Assembly (NCBI RefSeq): GCF_003626595.1
Contig: NZ_RBAK01000005.1
Coordinates: forward strand, 248,001-312,000
DNA length: 64,000 bases
DNA from: Micromonospora endolithica
GTDB taxonomy: Bacteria; Actinomycetota; Actinomycetes; Mycobacteriales; Micromonosporaceae
Reading direction: 5' to 3'
Below, in pieces: positions 1 through 9,855 of the stretch (the stretch's first letter is position 1; the number at the start of each line of letters is the position of its first letter). The position numbers were made by a program, and so were the translations under genes. The notes beneath the pieces are model-generated. The model was not told the DNA's origin, did not search any database, and saw only the letters and a program-made list of their open reading frames with translations.

Positions 1-625
1 GCCGTCCGCCGGGCACGACCAGCGGCAGGCACCAGGTGGAGAGGCGGTCCAGCGGTGCGACGGCCCGCGCGGTGACCACGTCGCCGGTCACCGGGGCCTG
101 CCCGTTGGCACCGGTGACCGCCTCCTCGGCGCGACCCCGGAACACCCGCACCGTCCGGGCCAGCCCGAGGCGCTCCACCGTCTCGATGAGGAACGAGGTA
201 CGCCGGGACAGCGGCTCGATCAGTGTCACGGTCAGGTCCGGCCGGGCGATGGCGAGCACCAGCCCGGGCAGGCCGGCTCCGGACCCGACGTCCAGCACGG
301 TCGCGCCCTGCGGGATGCGCTCCGCCACGGCGGCGCAGTTGAGCAGGTGCCGGTCCCAGACGCGGGGTGCCTCCCGGGGGCCGATCAGGCCGCGGACCAC
401 GCCGTCGGTGGCGAGCAGTTCGGCGTACGCGGCGGCCACGTCGAGCCGGTCGCCGAAGAGGGTCCGCGCGGCGTCCGCCAGCTCCGGCGGGAGGACGGCG
501 TCCTCCGGCGAGGGCGTACGGACGGACGCTTCGGCAGTGGTCGGGTCCGGTCGGACAGGCGACGGCCCGGACGGCGTGCCGCCCGGGCCGTCCACGGCAC
601 CGGCCGTGGAGTCGTCGTGGGTCAC
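1..625 (-). CDS. rsmG: 16S rRNA (guanine-N7) methyltransferase RsmG, 3' part cut by window edge
   Basis: RsmG (GidB) methylates G527 (E. coli numbering) of 16S rRNA with S-adenosylmethionine. The leftward frame reads a short acidic/Pro-rich N-terminal extension, then PPELADAAR, a segment with VWDRHLLN, the SAM-binding motif [12 protein letters not shown], and a following TARAVAPL segment, all typical of the family. The GTG start at 625 lies only 4 bp after the jag stop, which suggests translational coupling in the rpmH-rnpA-yidD-yidC-jag-rsmG operon. The C-terminus runs off the left edge at a VVPGG segment, so the gene is partial here. In related genomes parA and parB follow. Family assignment is firm; the exact start is inferred from spacing. 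Confidence 0.93.
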   Translation of the reverse strand, partial: MTHDDSTAGAVDGPGGTPSGPSPVRPDPTTAEASVRTPSPEDAVLPPELADAARTLFGDRLDVAAAYAELLATDGVVRGLIGPREAPRVWDRHLLNCAAVAERIPQGATVLDVGSGAGLPGLVLAIARPDLTVTLIEPLSRRTSFLIETVERLGLARTVRVFRGRAEEAVTGANGQAPVTGDVVTARAVAPLDRLSTWCLPLVVPGGR

Positions 626-629
626 CCGG

Positions 630-1229
630 TCAGTCCGCCGGCCGGACGATGATGCGCCGAGCCGGCTCGACGCCCTCGGACTCGCTCTCCACGCCGCTCA
701 TCGCGTTCACCACGTCGTGCACACACTTGCGCTCGAACGCGGACATCGGCTCCAGCCGCACGGGCTCGCCGTACTCCTTGACCTTCTCGACGGCGTTGCG
801 CGCGACGGCGGCCAACTCCTTGCGCCGGTTGGCCCGGTAGCCACCGACGTCCAGCAGCAGCCGGCTCGGGGAGCCGGTCTGCCGGAAGACCGCCAGCCGG
901 GCCAGCTCCTGGAGGGCCTCCAGGGTGGCGCCCCGCTGGCCGACCAGGTTCTGCAGGCGTCCACCGACCACCTCAACCACCGGACGGCCGCCGGAGACCA
1001 GCTCGTCGATGTCACCGTCGTAGTCGAGGATGTCGAGCAGTCCCTCGACGTAGTCCGCCGCGATCTCACTCTGCCGGAACAGCTCGCCCTCGCCGGCGGC
1101 CTTCTTCTCGGTGCCCGCCGGGGCGGTCTCCTCGGCGTCGTCGGCGTCGTCGGCGTCGGTCGTCTCGATCGCCTCGGTGTCCTCCGCGTCCAGTGAGTCG
1201 TCGGCGCGGGGGGTGCTGGTGTCGGTCAC
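630..1229 (-). CDS. jag: Jag/KhpB-type RNA-binding protein (KH + R3H domains)
   Basis: A 199-aa SpoIIIJ-associated (Jag, KhpB) protein, a single-stranded nucleic-acid binding protein encoded next to the YidC insertase in most Gram-positive bacteria. The first 45 residues or so are acidic low complexity (D/E/T-rich). A KH-like domain with the loop [10 protein letters not shown] and a C-terminal R3H segment ending ARRIIVRP follow. GTG at 1229 is chosen because GGAG sits just upstream; an open frame continues upstream to 1574 but has no family similarity. It lies about 210 bp after yidC and 4 bp before rsmG. Role in RNA binding and cell-envelope control is known from the family, not from this sequence. 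Confidence 0.93.
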   Translation of the reverse strand: MTDTSTPRADDSLDAEDTEAIETTDADDADDAEETAPAGTEKKAAGEGELFRQSEIAADYVEGLLDILDYDGDIDELVSGGRPVVEVVGGRLQNLVGQRGATLEALQELARLAVFRQTGSPSRLLLDVGGYRANRRKELAAVARNAVEKVKEYGEPVRLEPMSAFERKCVHDVVNAMSGVESESEGVEPARRIIVRPAD

Positions 1230-1440
1230 GGTGTCATCTCCGTACTCGCTCGGCCGGACCCTCGGTCCGCTGGTCTCCCGGGGGCCGGCGGGACGTCGCC
1301 GGTGCCCACGGGCACGTCTGTGCGGGCGGTGTCGCCCGTGTCCGCGCCGCGCGCGGCGGTTCCGCCCGGCGTCGGCCGTACGACGGCGGCAGCTCGTGCG
1401 GAACGGGCCGCCGCCGGTCTCCCGGCGGCGGCCCGGTGGT

Positions 1441-2433
1441 TCAGCCCTGGCGCTTGGCCGGACGACCCTTCTTCGGGTTGACCGGCTTCGCACCCGGCTT
1501 CGGACCGGCGACCTTCGGCGCGACCGGCTTGGCCGGCACCTGGGCCGCCGGCTTGTTGCGGCCGAGCAGGCCACCGGTCTTGGCCGGCTGCACCGGGTTA
1601 CGGGGCGCCGAGCCGGACTTGGCGTTCATGGTCGGCGGCGGCGGGAACTTCCGCAGCACCCACTGCTGCTGGCCAAGGGTGAAGAGGTTGTTGGTGACCC
1701 AGTAGATGATCACACCGATCGGGAAGATCGCGCCGGAGATCAGCAGCGACAGGGGGATGCCGTAGAGCATCAGGCGCTGGATCATCCGCTGCTGCGGGTC
1801 CTCGGCCCAGCCGGTCTTGAGGATCATCTGGCGGCTGGTCAGGTAGGTGGTGCCCATCATGATCAGCACCAGGACGCCGGCCATGACCTTCACCGTGGTG
1901 GCGTTGGCGCCGAGGCGGGCAAGCTCCTCGGCGGTGGAGCCGAACTTGCCGGCGATCGGCGCGGTGAAGAGCGTCGCGCTCGATGCGCTGTCGAACTGGT
2001 CGACCGCCCACCCGTAGAGGGTCTTGTTCTCCTTGGCCGGGTCGAGGCGGCGCAGGACATGGAAGAGGCCGAGGAAGACCGGAATCTGGAGGAACATCGG
2101 AAGGCAACCCATCAGCGGGTTGGCCTTCTCCTTCCGGTACAGCTCCATCATTTCTTTCTGGAGCGTCTCCCGGTCACCCTTGTGCTTCTCCTGGAGCGCC
2201 TTGACCTGGGGCTGGAGCGCCTGCATCGCGCGCTGGGACTTGATCTGCTTGACGAAGACCGGGAAGAGGATCACCCGGACGGTGACCACCAGGAAGACGA
2301 TGGCGAGGATCCACGCCCAGTTCGTGCCGAGCACCGCGCCGTCCGCCACCCCGATCGCGTCCCACGCCGAGTGCCAGGCCAGCAGGATCCACGAGATCGC
2401 GTAGTAGATCCAGTCGAGACTAAACAAGTCCAA
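1441..2433 (-). CDS. yidC: membrane protein insertase YidC
   Basis: A 330-aa YidC/Oxa1/Alb3 insertase that places proteins in the cytoplasmic membrane with or without SecYEG. An N-terminal hydrophobic segment (about 5-20) is followed by the core: WAWILAIVFLVVTVRVILFP, the cytoplasmic coiled loop with QKEMMELYRKEKANPLMGCLP, then hydrophobic segments around 105-125, 175-195 and 210-240. The C-terminal 75 residues are a Pro/Lys/Ala-rich basic tail (ending KKGRPAKRQG) that probably binds ribosomes. The conserved hydrophilic-groove Arg fits VRVILFP. It starts 1 bp after yidD, as part of the rpmH operon. Lacks the long periplasmic domain of proteobacterial YidC, as usual in actinobacteria. Confidence 0.96.
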   Translation of the reverse strand: MDLFSLDWIYYAISWILLAWHSAWDAIGVADGAVLGTNWAWILAIVFLVVTVRVILFPVFVKQIKSQRAMQALQPQVKALQEKHKGDRETLQKEMMELYRKEKANPLMGCLPMFLQIPVFLGLFHVLRRLDPAKENKTLYGWAVDQFDSASSATLFTAPIAGKFGSTAEELARLGANATTVKVMAGVLVLIMMGTTYLTSRQMILKTGWAEDPQQRMIQRLMLYGIPLSLLISGAIFPIGVIIYWVTNNLFTLGQQQWVLRKFPPPPTMNAKSGSAPRNPVQPAKTGGLLGRNKPAAQVPAKPVAPKVAGPKPGAKPVNPKKGRPAKRQG

Positions 2434-2434
2434 C

Positions 2435-2722
2435 TCAGGCTCCAGTCACATCGGCACGGCGGCGACCGCCCGGCTCCGGCACCGGGTCGAATCCACCTGG
2501 GTGGAAGGGGTGGCAGCGCAACAACCGCCGGACCGTCAGGCCGGTTCCCCGGAGGGCGCCGTGACCGGACACCGCCTCCAGGGCGTACGCACTGCACGAC
2601 GGGTAGAACCGACAGCGGGCCGGCAGAGCCGGACTTATCCACCGACGGTACGCGATGATGGGCCCGGTCAGCACCCGGGCACCGGTTGTCACCGGGCGTG
2701 GAACCCGTGGGGCGTCGCTCAC
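2435..2722 (-). CDS. yidD: membrane protein insertion efficiency factor YidD
   Basis: A 95-aa YidD (HlyA-like) protein, a small membrane-associated factor that helps YidC. The signature cysteine-rich core is present: [23 protein letters not shown] and [17 protein letters not shown], with the three family cysteines. An amphipathic N-terminus (about 15-30) is expected to lie on the membrane. The ATG at 2722 overlaps the rnpA stop by 4 bp (ATGA), and the stop lies 1 bp from the yidC start, so the three genes are translationally coupled. The C-terminus is basic. Confidence 0.95.
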   Translation of the reverse strand: MSDAPRVPRPVTTGARVLTGPIIAYRRWISPALPARCRFYPSCSAYALEAVSGHGALRGTGLTVRRLLRCHPFHPGGFDPVPEPGGRRRADVTGA

Positions 2723-3129
2723 CGCGACCGCCGTCCTCGGGAGGTCCGCGCGGCGGTGAGGGCCGCGTCGAGATCACCGGCGAGTCGGGCGTACGGGGCC
2801 TCGGCCGCGGCGGGCAGGGCCCGGACGACGAGGGTGCTGCCCGGGGGAAGCGCGGCGAGCCGCTCCCGCACCAGGTGCCGAAGTCGACGGCGGACCCGGT
2901 TGCGGACAACGGCGTTGCCGACGGCCTTGGACACGACGAAGCCGGCGCGGCTCGACCCGGAGGATTCCTCCGCGCCGTCCCACGCCGGCTCCGACAAGGT
3001 CGCTTGCGGGTCGGGGGCCGCCGGCAGCGTCAGGTGTACGACCAGCGCGCCGCGACCGACGCGTCGGCCACCACGAACCGCTGCGGCGAAGTCAGCGCTG
3101 CGCCGCAGTCGTTGCGCGGCGGCCAGCAC
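2719..3129 (-). CDS. rnpA: ribonuclease P protein component
   Basis: The 136-aa protein subunit of RNase P, which with the M1-type RNA trims the 5' leader of tRNA precursors. The conserved RNR region is clear: [19 protein letters not shown] at about 78-96. The start is taken as GTG 3129 ([14 protein letters not shown]), which matches the family N-terminus; the frame stays open to 3225 but that stretch overlaps rpmH and lacks similarity. It follows rpmH by about 34 bp and overlaps yidD by 4 bp. Confidence 0.95.
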   Translation of the reverse strand: MLAAAQRLRRSADFAAAVRGGRRVGRGALVVHLTLPAAPDPQATLSEPAWDGAEESSGSSRAGFVVSKAVGNAVVRNRVRRRLRHLVRERLAALPPGSTLVVRALPAAAEAPYARLAGDLDAALTAARTSRGRRSR

Positions 3130-3163
3130 GACTGCCCACGTCCCCGGATCTACCCGGTCGGCC

Positions 3164-3301
3164 TCAGGCCGCCAGGCGCGTGCGCCCCTTGGCGCGACGG
3201 GTCGAGAGGATGGCGCGGCCGGCACGGGTGCGCATGCGCAGCCGGAAGCCGTGGGTCTTCGCGCGCCGGCGGTTGTTCGGCTGGTAGGTGCGCTTGCTCA
3301 C
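3164..3301 (-). CDS. rpmH: 50S ribosomal protein L34
   Basis: A complete 45-aa L34: begins [20 protein letters not shown] and ends with the basic KGRTRLAA. It sits at the peptide-exit side of the large ribosomal subunit. GTG 3301 is preceded by GGAGAG at a good distance. It is the first gene of the leftward operon and is divergent from dnaA, the usual layout in actinobacteria. Confidence 0.97.
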   Translation of the reverse strand: MSKRTYQPNNRRRAKTHGFRLRMRTRAGRAILSTRRAKGRTRLAA

Positions 3302-3487
3302 GTCAGGCTCTCCGTTTTCGTACGCCCCGGGCGAGGGGCTCGCCGGGGTCGTGTGGTGGTCCAGGCCACCTCGGCGGTGGCCCCCGATCGATGCTGCCCG
3401 GCGGTGCGGGACCGCGGCGAGGCGGGAATGCGACCGTGGGCAGCAGGCATCAATCACCCTAGCAGAGGGCGAGAGAGCAGCCGCTCC

Positions 3488-3516
3488 AGCCTACGCAGGG
3501 GTGCAACGACCGTCAA
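3488..3516 (-). promoter_or_regulatory. candidate sigma-70 promoter for the rpmH operon
   Basis: On the minus strand TTGACG (3516-3511) and TAGGCT (3493-3488) are separated by exactly 17 bp, a good match to a housekeeping (HrdB-type) promoter. It points at rpmH with a leader of about 180 nt. Inferred from sequence only. Confidence 0.6.
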
Positions 3517-3800
3517 ACACTCCCAGCAGGGCGGAGAGTGGGCCGGGCGTACCGCCGAAGCGACGGTTTTCGCTGATGCCGACAAGGGTGCCCGCGCGTC
3601 GGCGGTTGATGGTGCGGCGACAACGCTGTTACCGTGCCCGATTGCGGTCGGCGTCGACAGGTGCGGTTGTCGCCGGCGAGCAAGACCCGACAGGGCAGTG
3701 GATCGTTCGGCACGGTGAACCCCGTTTCAGCGGCCCGTTCAGGCAGGGGGCAGGTCCGACCCGCGTCCGGCGGGCGGCCACAATCGGTACGTACACAGGC

Positions 3801-3819
3801 TGTGGATAACTTGTGGACG
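3801..3819 (+). promoter_or_regulatory. DnaA-box pair upstream of dnaA
   Basis: TGTGGATAA (3801-3809) is the exact reverse complement of the consensus DnaA box TTATCCACA. It is followed 2 bp later by TGTGGACGA, a two-mismatch version of the TTGTCCACA form. About 120 bp before the dnaA start, this fits autoregulation of dnaA by its product. Confidence 0.7.
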
Positions 3820-3937
3820 AGCACCGGTCAGCCGTCCGGACGGGGTGGTGTTCCATCCGCTCGAACATGGCGGGCCCGAGACGGCCGACGGGAAGACGGC
3901 GGCGTCGGCGGAGCAGAGGCGAGGGGGTGGCACGACG

Positions 3938-5794
3938 GTGGCCGGTACGACCGACCTTGCCGCGGTGTGGACGGCTACGACCGACGAGCTCGCCGACGAG
4001 ATCATCTCCGCCCAGCAGCGGGCGTATCTCCGGCTGACCCGCCTGCGTGCCATCGTCGAGGACACCGCGCTGCTCTCCGTGCCGGACGCGTTCACCCGGG
4101 ACGTGATCGAGTCGCGGCTGCGCCCGGCGATCACCGAGGCGCTGACCCGCCGGCTCGGCCGGCCGATCCAGGTGGCGGTCACGGTCCGGGTGGCCGAGGA
4201 CCCCTCCGGCCGGCCCACCGGCACCGTCTACCGCAGCGCACCGGAGAGTGAGCCCGCCGGGGCCCCGGTCGACTTCGGCGGTGGCCCGGTCGACCACGAC
4301 GCCGGCGGCGAGCCCGGGGGCGGCGCCTTCGACCACCGGCGGGACGGCGACGCCGGCCGGCAGCAGCTGCCCCTGATCCCCGAGCAGGCCCAGCCCGACC
4401 GGCGCGCGGACCGTCCGGTGGATCCGGCAGGTGAGGCGGATCACCATCCGGACCCGGGTGGACGGGGTGGCCAGGAGGCGTTGTTCAGCACCGCCTTCGC
4501 CGAGCCGCCGCGCCCCGACCGGACCGGTGACCGGCGCGGTCCGGACCGGCGTGGCTTCGACGAGCCACCCGACCAGTTGGATCCCCCGGTCGGGGAGAGC
4601 CGGGGCTACGACGCGCGTTACCGCGACGACACCCCGTCCCCCCGGGACCAGCACGTGATCCGGGCGCTGCCCCGCGACGGCGCGACCGACAGCGGTCCGG
4701 GCCGGGGTGGCATGGACCACCGGGCGGGTGGTCGGGACGACCGCCGGGCGGGTGCCGACGGCGGTGGCAACCGGCTCAACCCCAAGTACATGTTCGAGAC
4801 GTTCGTCATCGGCTCGTCCAACCGGTTCGCGCACGCGGCGAGCGTGGCGGTGGCCGAGTCACCGGCGAAGGCGTACAACCCGCTGTTCATCTACGGCCAC
4901 TCCGGGCTGGGCAAGACCCACCTGCTGCACGCGATCGGGCACTACGCCACCACGCTGGGCAACGCCCGCTCGGTGCGGTACGTCTCGACCGAGGAATTCA
5001 CCAACGACTTCATCAACTCGCTGCGCGACGACAAGACCAGCGCGTTCCAGCGCCGCTACCGCGACGTGGACATCCTCCTGATCGACGACATCCAGTTCCT
5101 GGAGAACCGGGAGCGGACCCAGGAGGAGTTCTTCCACACCTTCAACACGCTGCACAACGCCAACAAGCAGATCGTGATCACCTCGGACCGGTCACCGCGC
5201 CAGCTCGCCACGCTCGAGGACCGGATGCGGACCCGGTTCGAGTGGGGTCTGCTCGCCGACATCCAGCCGCCGGACCTGGAGACCCGGATCGCGATCCTGC
5301 AGAAGAAGGCGGCACAGGAGCGGATGTACGCCCCGCCGGACGTGCTGGAGTTCATCGCGTCCCGGGTGTCGAACTCGATCCGGGAACTGGAGGGCGCCCT
5401 GATCCGGGTGACCGCGTTCGCCAGCCTCACCCGGTCCACGGTCGAGCTGTCGCTGGCCGAGGAGGTGCTGCGGGATTTCATGCCGGACGGCGCCGGCCCG
5501 GAAATCAACGCCGACCAGATCATGGCGTCCACCTCCGAGTACTTCGGGGTGAGCCTGGAGGACCTGCGCGGCCACTCGCGGTCCCGGGTGCTGGTGAACG
5601 CCCGGCAGGTGGCCATGTACCTGTGCCGTGAGCTGACCGACCTGTCGCTGCCCCGGATCGGCCAGGCGTTCGGCGGCCGGGACCACACCACGGTGATGCA
5701 CGCCGACCGGAAGATCCGCCAGCAGATGGCCGAGCGCCGGTCGCTCTACAACCAGATCGCGGAACTCACCAACCGGATCAAGCAGACGACCTGA
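3938..5794 (+). CDS. dnaA: chromosomal replication initiator protein DnaA
   Basis: DnaA binds oriC boxes and opens the origin. Domain I (residues 1-90) begins [11 protein letters not shown]; domain II (about 90-285) is long, Pro/Asp/Gly-rich and poorly ordered, as in other high-GC actinobacteria. The AAA+ domain has Walker [12 protein letters not shown] and Walker [11 protein letters not shown]. The C-terminal DNA-binding domain IV carries the signature ending [18 protein letters not shown] 3938 is chosen because it matches the family N-terminus and follows a GAGGGGG run; an in-frame ATG at 3845 would add 31 unrelated residues. Length 618 aa. It is divergent from rpmH and followed by oriC. 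Confidence 0.97.
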   Translation: MAGTTDLAAVWTATTDELADEIISAQQRAYLRLTRLRAIVEDTALLSVPDAFTRDVIESRLRPAITEALTRRLGRPIQVAVTVRVAEDPSGRPTGTVYRSAPESEPAGAPVDFGGGPVDHDAGGEPGGGAFDHRRDGDAGRQQLPLIPEQAQPDRRADRPVDPAGEADHHPDPGGRGGQEALFSTAFAEPPRPDRTGDRRGPDRRGFDEPPDQLDPPVGESRGYDARYRDDTPSPRDQHVIRALPRDGATDSGPGRGGMDHRAGGRDDRRAGADGGGNRLNPKYMFETFVIGSSNRFAHAASVAVAESPAKAYNPLFIYGHSGLGKTHLLHAIGHYATTLGNARSVRYVSTEEFTNDFINSLRDDKTSAFQRRYRDVDILLIDDIQFLENRERTQEEFFHTFNTLHNANKQIVITSDRSPRQLATLEDRMRTRFEWGLLADIQPPDLETRIAILQKKAAQERMYAPPDVLEFIASRVSNSIRELEGALIRVTAFASLTRSTVELSLAEEVLRDFMPDGAGPEINADQIMASTSEYFGVSLEDLRGHSRSRVLVNARQVAMYLCRELTDLSLPRIGQAFGGRDHTTVMHADRKIRQQMAERRSLYNQIAELTNRIKQTT

Positions 5795-5836
5795 GGCGTA
5801 CGCCGCCACCGGGTGACGGACCCTCCCCGACGATCG

Positions 5837-5865
5837 ACGCCCGGCCGGGCCGACCGGCCGGGCGT
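5837..5865. terminator. hairpin downstream of dnaA
   Basis: A 12-bp perfect stem (ACGCCCGGCCGG / CCGGCCGGGCGT) with a 5-nt loop, 42 bp after the dnaA stop. There is no T-run, which is usual for actinobacterial terminators. Confidence 0.6.
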
Positions 5866-5999
5866 TCGACGTATCCGGGTCGGGTGCCGGGGCCCTCCCG
5901 ATCCGCCACGCCGGGCCCGCCGCGCCGGGGGCGGCAAAGTTTTTTCGCTCTCCGCTGGACCCTCGACATGGTGCAGACCACAGGATCGGGGCCGTGTCC

Positions 6000-6490
6000 G
6001 TCCACCGTCCCGCTCGTTGTCCACAGCTCGTTGTCCACCGCCTGTGGACAACTACCGTCCGTCGGTCACGCAGTTACCCACAGGTTGTGGAGAAACCCTG
6101 GGGACAACGCTGTGGATGCCTGTGGACGCCTGTGGATCACGGAGGCCGTTGTCCACCGACGACGGTGCCCCTGTGGGGAAGCTGTTGAAGGTTCTGGGGA
6201 CAACGGTGGTCGAGTCGCTTTCCGTCGTCCACAGGTCTGGGGAGAAAGTCGGTGGATTACCGGTGGACAACCGGTGGATAACCCCGCGCCACCTGGGGAC
6301 AACTGCGGCCTGTGGATCGCGGGCCGAGTTGTACCCCCGGTTGTCCACAGCGAAACCACCGGTGGATAACGTGTCTGACCTGCCCGAACGCGGGTTCTCC
6401 ACAGTTTGCACAGGTGCGATGAAGACGATGAGTTATCTCTTCTAGAAGAATCAAAAACCAATCATCACCGTTGGACTTCCTGTGGATCGG
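6000..6490. other. oriC: chromosomal replication origin oriC (dnaA-dnaN intergenic)
   Basis: The 860-bp gap between dnaA and dnaN contains about 18-20 DnaA-box-like 9-mers in both orientations. Exact TTGTCCACA-type boxes lie at 6017-6025, 6043-6051 (reverse) and 6341-6349. Single- or double-mismatch boxes include 6031, 6074, 6111, 6121, 6131, 6149, 6225, 6262, 6273, 6311, 6361, 6395 and 6481. An AT-rich stretch at about 6421-6475 near the dnaN side, in otherwise very GC-rich DNA, is the best candidate for the unwinding element. Location, box density and neighbours make the assignment firm; the exact limits are not defined by sequence alone. Confidence 0.93.
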
Positions 6491-6657
6491 GCCGAGCACC
6501 GCCGTCGGCGGTCGCCCCGGCACCTGGATCCACGGGGTCGGGCGCACAGCCGATGCCCACGCGCCCTAAGGTGCGATGGGTACCCGCACGGTCAGGCGGG
6601 ACGGCAGGCAGCGGTCGGCATGAGAGAGTTGTCGCTGACGTCGACGCGGAGGCATTG

Positions 6658-7791
6658 ATGAAGTTCCGAGTGGAGCGCGACGCGCTCGCCGAGGCCGTGG
6701 CCTGGACCGCGAAGAGCCTGCCCAACCGACCATCCGTTCCGGTGCTGGCCGGTGTGATGCTCCGGGTCACCGACGGCAACCTCCAGGTCTCCGGCTTCGA
6801 CTACGAGGTCTCCAGCCAGGTGACCGTCGAGGTGCAGGGCGACGCCGACGGCGCCGCGCTCGTCTCCGGCCGGCTGCTCGCCGAGATCACCAAGGCGCTG
6901 CCGGCCAAGCCGGTCGACATCGCCGCGGTCGGCGCCCACCTGGAGCTCGTCTGCGGCAGCGCCCGCTTCACGCTGCCGACCATGCCGGTGGAGGACTACC
7001 CCGCGCTGCCCGACATGCCGGAGAGCGCCGGCACCGTCGACGCCGCCGCGTTCGCCGCCGCCGTCGCCCAGGTGGCGATCGCCGCCGGCCGCGACGAGAC
7101 GCTGCCGATGATGACCGGCGTACGCCTCGAACTCTCCGGCAGCACCCTGGCCATGCTCGCCACCGACCGCTACCGGCTCGCCCTGCGCGAGATGCAGTGG
7201 AACCCGGACGACCCGGAGATCAGCCTCAACGCCCTGGTGCCGGCCCGGACCCTGAACGACACCGCCAAGGCGCTCGGCCCGCTCGGCGGCCACGTCACCA
7301 TGGCGCTGTCCCAGGGCGGCGCCGGCGAGGGCATGATCGGTTTCGCCGGCGGCACCCGCCGGACCACCAGCCGGCTGCTCGACGGCGCCAACTACCCGCC
7401 GGTGCGCTCGCTCTTCCCGGCCAGCCACAACGCCGAGGCCCGGGTGCCGGTCAGTGCCCTGATCGAGGTCGTGAAGCGGGTCGCCCTGGTCGCCGAGCGG
7501 ACCACCCCGGTGCTGCTCAGCTTCAGCGCCGACGGGCTGGTGGTCGAAGCCGGCGGCACCGAGGAGGCGCGCGCCAGCGAGGCGATGGAGGCCACCTTCA
7601 CCGGCGACCCGCTCACCATCGGCTTCAACCCGCAGTACCTGATCGACGGCCTCACGAACCTGGGGGCCCAGTTCGCCGTGCTCCAGTTCGTCGACGCCTT
7701 CAAGCCGGCCGTGATTTCCCCGTCCGGCGAGGATGGCGAGGTCATCTCCGGGTACCGGTACCTCATCATGCCGATCCGCGTGTCCCGCTGA
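6658..7791 (+). CDS. dnaN: DNA polymerase III beta subunit (sliding clamp)
   Basis: A 377-aa beta clamp that tethers DNA polymerase III to DNA and binds many replication and repair partners. It starts MKFRVERDALAEAVAW, contains NRPSVPVLAGVML, the second-domain segment LATDRYRLALREM, and ends with YLIMPIRVSR, the typical C-terminal tail. Three repeated clamp folds of about 125 residues fit the length. ATG 6658 has GGAGG 6 bp upstream; the open frame extends upstream into oriC but without similarity. First gene of the dnaN-gnd-recF-dciA string. Confidence 0.97.
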   Translation: MKFRVERDALAEAVAWTAKSLPNRPSVPVLAGVMLRVTDGNLQVSGFDYEVSSQVTVEVQGDADGAALVSGRLLAEITKALPAKPVDIAAVGAHLELVCGSARFTLPTMPVEDYPALPDMPESAGTVDAAAFAAAVAQVAIAAGRDETLPMMTGVRLELSGSTLAMLATDRYRLALREMQWNPDDPEISLNALVPARTLNDTAKALGPLGGHVTMALSQGGAGEGMIGFAGGTRRTTSRLLDGANYPPVRSLFPASHNAEARVPVSALIEVVKRVALVAERTTPVLLSFSADGLVVEAGGTEEARASEAMEATFTGDPLTIGFNPQYLIDGLTNLGAQFAVLQFVDAFKPAVISPSGEDGEVISGYRYLIMPIRVSR

Positions 7792-7832
7792 TCGCACCCG
7801 AGAAGACCCAGAACGCACGGAGGTACGGACAG

Positions 7833-8705
7833 ATGCAGCTCGGCCTGGTGGGGCTCGGCCGGATGGGCGGCAACATGCGCGAGCGGTTGCGCGCCGCCGG
7901 CCACGAAGTCGTCGGATTCGACCACAACCCGCAGATCAGCGACGTGGCCAGCCTGGCCGAGCTGGCCGAGAAGCTGGAGTCGCCGCGCGCCGTCTGGGTC
8001 ATGGTCCCGGCCGGGGTCACCGACGCCACCATCGACGAGCTGGCCGGCGTGCTCGGCACCGGCGACATCATCATCGACGGCGGCAACTCCCGCTTCAGCG
8101 ACGACGCCCCCCGCGCGGAGCGCCTCAACGAGCAGGGCATCGGCTACGTCGACGTCGGCGTATCGGGCGGCGTCTGGGGCCGGCAGAACGGCTACGGGCT
8201 GATGGTCGGCGGGGCGCAGGAGCACGTCGCGCGGCTGATGCCGGTCTTCGACGCGCTCAAGCCGGCCGGCGAGTTCGGCTTCGTGCACGCCGGGCCGGTG
8301 GGCGCGGGGCACTACGCGAAGATGGTGCACAACGGCATCGAGTACGGCCTGATGCACGCCTACGCCGAGGGCTACGAGCTGATGACCGCCTCGGAGCTGG
8401 TCACCAACGTGCCGGGCGTCTTCAAGTCCTGGCGCGAGGGCACCGTCGTCCGCTCCTGGCTGCTCGACCTGCTCGACCGGGCACTGGACGAGGACCCGGA
8501 ACTGGCCGAGCTGAGCGGCTACACCGAGGACACCGGCGAGGGCCGGTGGACCGTCGACGAGGCGGTCCGGCTCGCCGTGCCGCTGAACGTGATCACCGCC
8601 TCCCTGTTCGCCCGGTTCGCCTCCCGCCAGGACGACTCACCCGCGATGAAGGCGGTGTCCGCGCTGCGCCAGCAGTTCGGCGGGCACGCCGTCCACAAGC
8701 GCTGA
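7833..8705 (+). CDS. gnd: 6-phosphogluconate dehydrogenase, decarboxylating, short form
   Basis: A 290-aa NAD(P)-dependent 6-phosphogluconate dehydrogenase of the short (GndA/YqeC-like) class, acting in the oxidative pentose phosphate path (6-phosphogluconate to ribulose 5-phosphate + CO2). The Rossmann motif [12 protein letters not shown] is at 3-14, the substrate motif DGGNSRF at about 80, and the catalytic Lys-His region [16 protein letters not shown] at about 158. ATG 7833 has GGAGG about 10 bp upstream. A gnd gene between dnaN and recF is characteristic of actinobacteria. The long-form C-terminal domain is absent, as expected for this class. Confidence 0.93.
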   Translation: MQLGLVGLGRMGGNMRERLRAAGHEVVGFDHNPQISDVASLAELAEKLESPRAVWVMVPAGVTDATIDELAGVLGTGDIIIDGGNSRFSDDAPRAERLNEQGIGYVDVGVSGGVWGRQNGYGLMVGGAQEHVARLMPVFDALKPAGEFGFVHAGPVGAGHYAKMVHNGIEYGLMHAYAEGYELMTASELVTNVPGVFKSWREGTVVRSWLLDLLDRALDEDPELAELSGYTEDTGEGRWTVDEAVRLAVPLNVITASLFARFASRQDDSPAMKAVSALRQQFGGHAVHKR

Positions 8706-8721
8706 GCGGCGTCCACCACCT

Positions 8722-9855
8722 GTGTACGTCCGCCGGCTCGAACTCGTCGACTTCCGCTCGTACGAGCGGGTCGCCGTGGACCTCGAACCGGGGGCGAACG
8801 TTCTGACCGGCGCCAACGGCGTCGGCAAGACCAACCTCGTCGAGGCGTTGGGCTACGTGGCGACCCTGGACTCGCACCGGGTCGCCACCGACGCCCCACT
8901 GGTCCGGATGGGTGCCACCTCGGCGGTGATCCGCTGCGCGGTGGTGCACGACGGCCGGGAACTCCTGGTGGAGTTGGAGATCGTCCCCGGCAAGGCCAAC
9001 CGGGCCCGGTTGGGGCGGTCACCCGCCCGCCGGGCCCGGGACGTGCTCGGCGCGCTGCGGCTGGTGCTGTTCGCCCCGGAGGACCTGGAACTCGTCCGCG
9101 GCGACCCCGCCGAGCGCCGCCGCTACCTCGACGACCTGCTGGTCAACCGCCAGCCCCGGTACGCCGGCGTGCGCGCCGACTACGACCGGGTGGTCAAGCA
9201 GCGCAACGCCCTGCTGCGCACCGCGTACCTGGCCCGCAAGACCGGAGGGACCCGCGGCGGCGACCTGTCCACCCTGGCGGTCTGGGACACCCACCTCGCC
9301 CGGCACGGCGCCGAACTGCTCGCCGGCCGGCTGGAACTGGTCGCCGCGCTCGCCCCGCACGTGACCAAGGCGTACGACGCGGTCGCCGCGGGCGAGGGCG
9401 CGGCCGCCATCGCCTACCGGCCGTCGGTGGAGCTGGCCGAGCCGACCACCGACCGGGCGGTGCTCGCCGAGGCGCTCACCGCCGCCCTGGTCGAGGCCCG
9501 CTCCGCCGAGGTCGAGCGCGGCACCACCCTGGTCGGTCCGCACCGCGACGACCTCACCCTCACCCTCGGCCCGCTGCCCGCCAAGGGGTACGCCAGCCAC
9601 GGCGAGTCCTGGTCGTACGCGCTGGCGCTGCGGCTGGCCGGGTACGACCTGCTCCGCGCCGACGGCATCGAACCGGTGCTGGTACTCGACGACGTGTTCG
9701 CCGAACTGGACGCCGGCCGCCGGGAACGCCTCGCCGACCTGGTCGGGGGCGCCAGCCAACTGCTGGTCACCTGCGCGGTGGACGAGGACGTGCCGGCGCG
9801 CCTGCGGGGCACCCGCTACACGGTCGGCGCGGGGACGGTGCGCCGTGCCGGATGA
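8722..9855 (+). CDS. recF: DNA replication/repair protein RecF
   Basis: A 377-aa SMC-like ATPase of the RecFOR path, which loads RecA at gapped DNA. Walker A is [13 protein letters not shown] (about 30-42). The ABC signature region and Walker B are near the C-terminus ([12 protein letters not shown]). The N-terminus [14 protein letters not shown] is typical of RecF. GTG 8722 lies 16 bp after gnd. The stop overlaps the next gene, dciA, by 11 bp. Confidence 0.96.
   Translation: MYVRRLELVDFRSYERVAVDLEPGANVLTGANGVGKTNLVEALGYVATLDSHRVATDAPLVRMGATSAVIRCAVVHDGRELLVELEIVPGKANRARLGRSPARRARDVLGALRLVLFAPEDLELVRGDPAERRRYLDDLLVNRQPRYAGVRADYDRVVKQRNALLRTAYLARKTGGTRGGDLSTLAVWDTHLARHGAELLAGRLELVAALAPHVTKAYDAVAAGEGAAAIAYRPSVELAEPTTDRAVLAEALTAALVEARSAEVERGTTLVGPHRDDLTLTLGPLPAKGYASHGESWSYALALRLAGYDLLRADGIEPVLVLDDVFAELDAGRRERLADLVGGASQLLVTCAVDEDVPARLRGTRYTVGAGTVRRAG

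Larger units (their letters stand above)
3302..3937. other. rpmH-dnaA divergent intergenic region
   Basis: About 635 bp with no credible gene. It holds the rpmH promoter, a possible dnaA promoter (TTGATG at 3606 and TACCGT at 3630, spacer 18 bp, weak) and two DnaA-box-like sequences at 3801-3819. Open frames crossing it lack family similarity. Confidence 0.7.

Noticed and set aside
3845..3937. An N-terminal extension of DnaA from ATG 3845
   Set aside because: The 31 residues do not match the family start, while GTG 3938 does and has a purine-rich leader.
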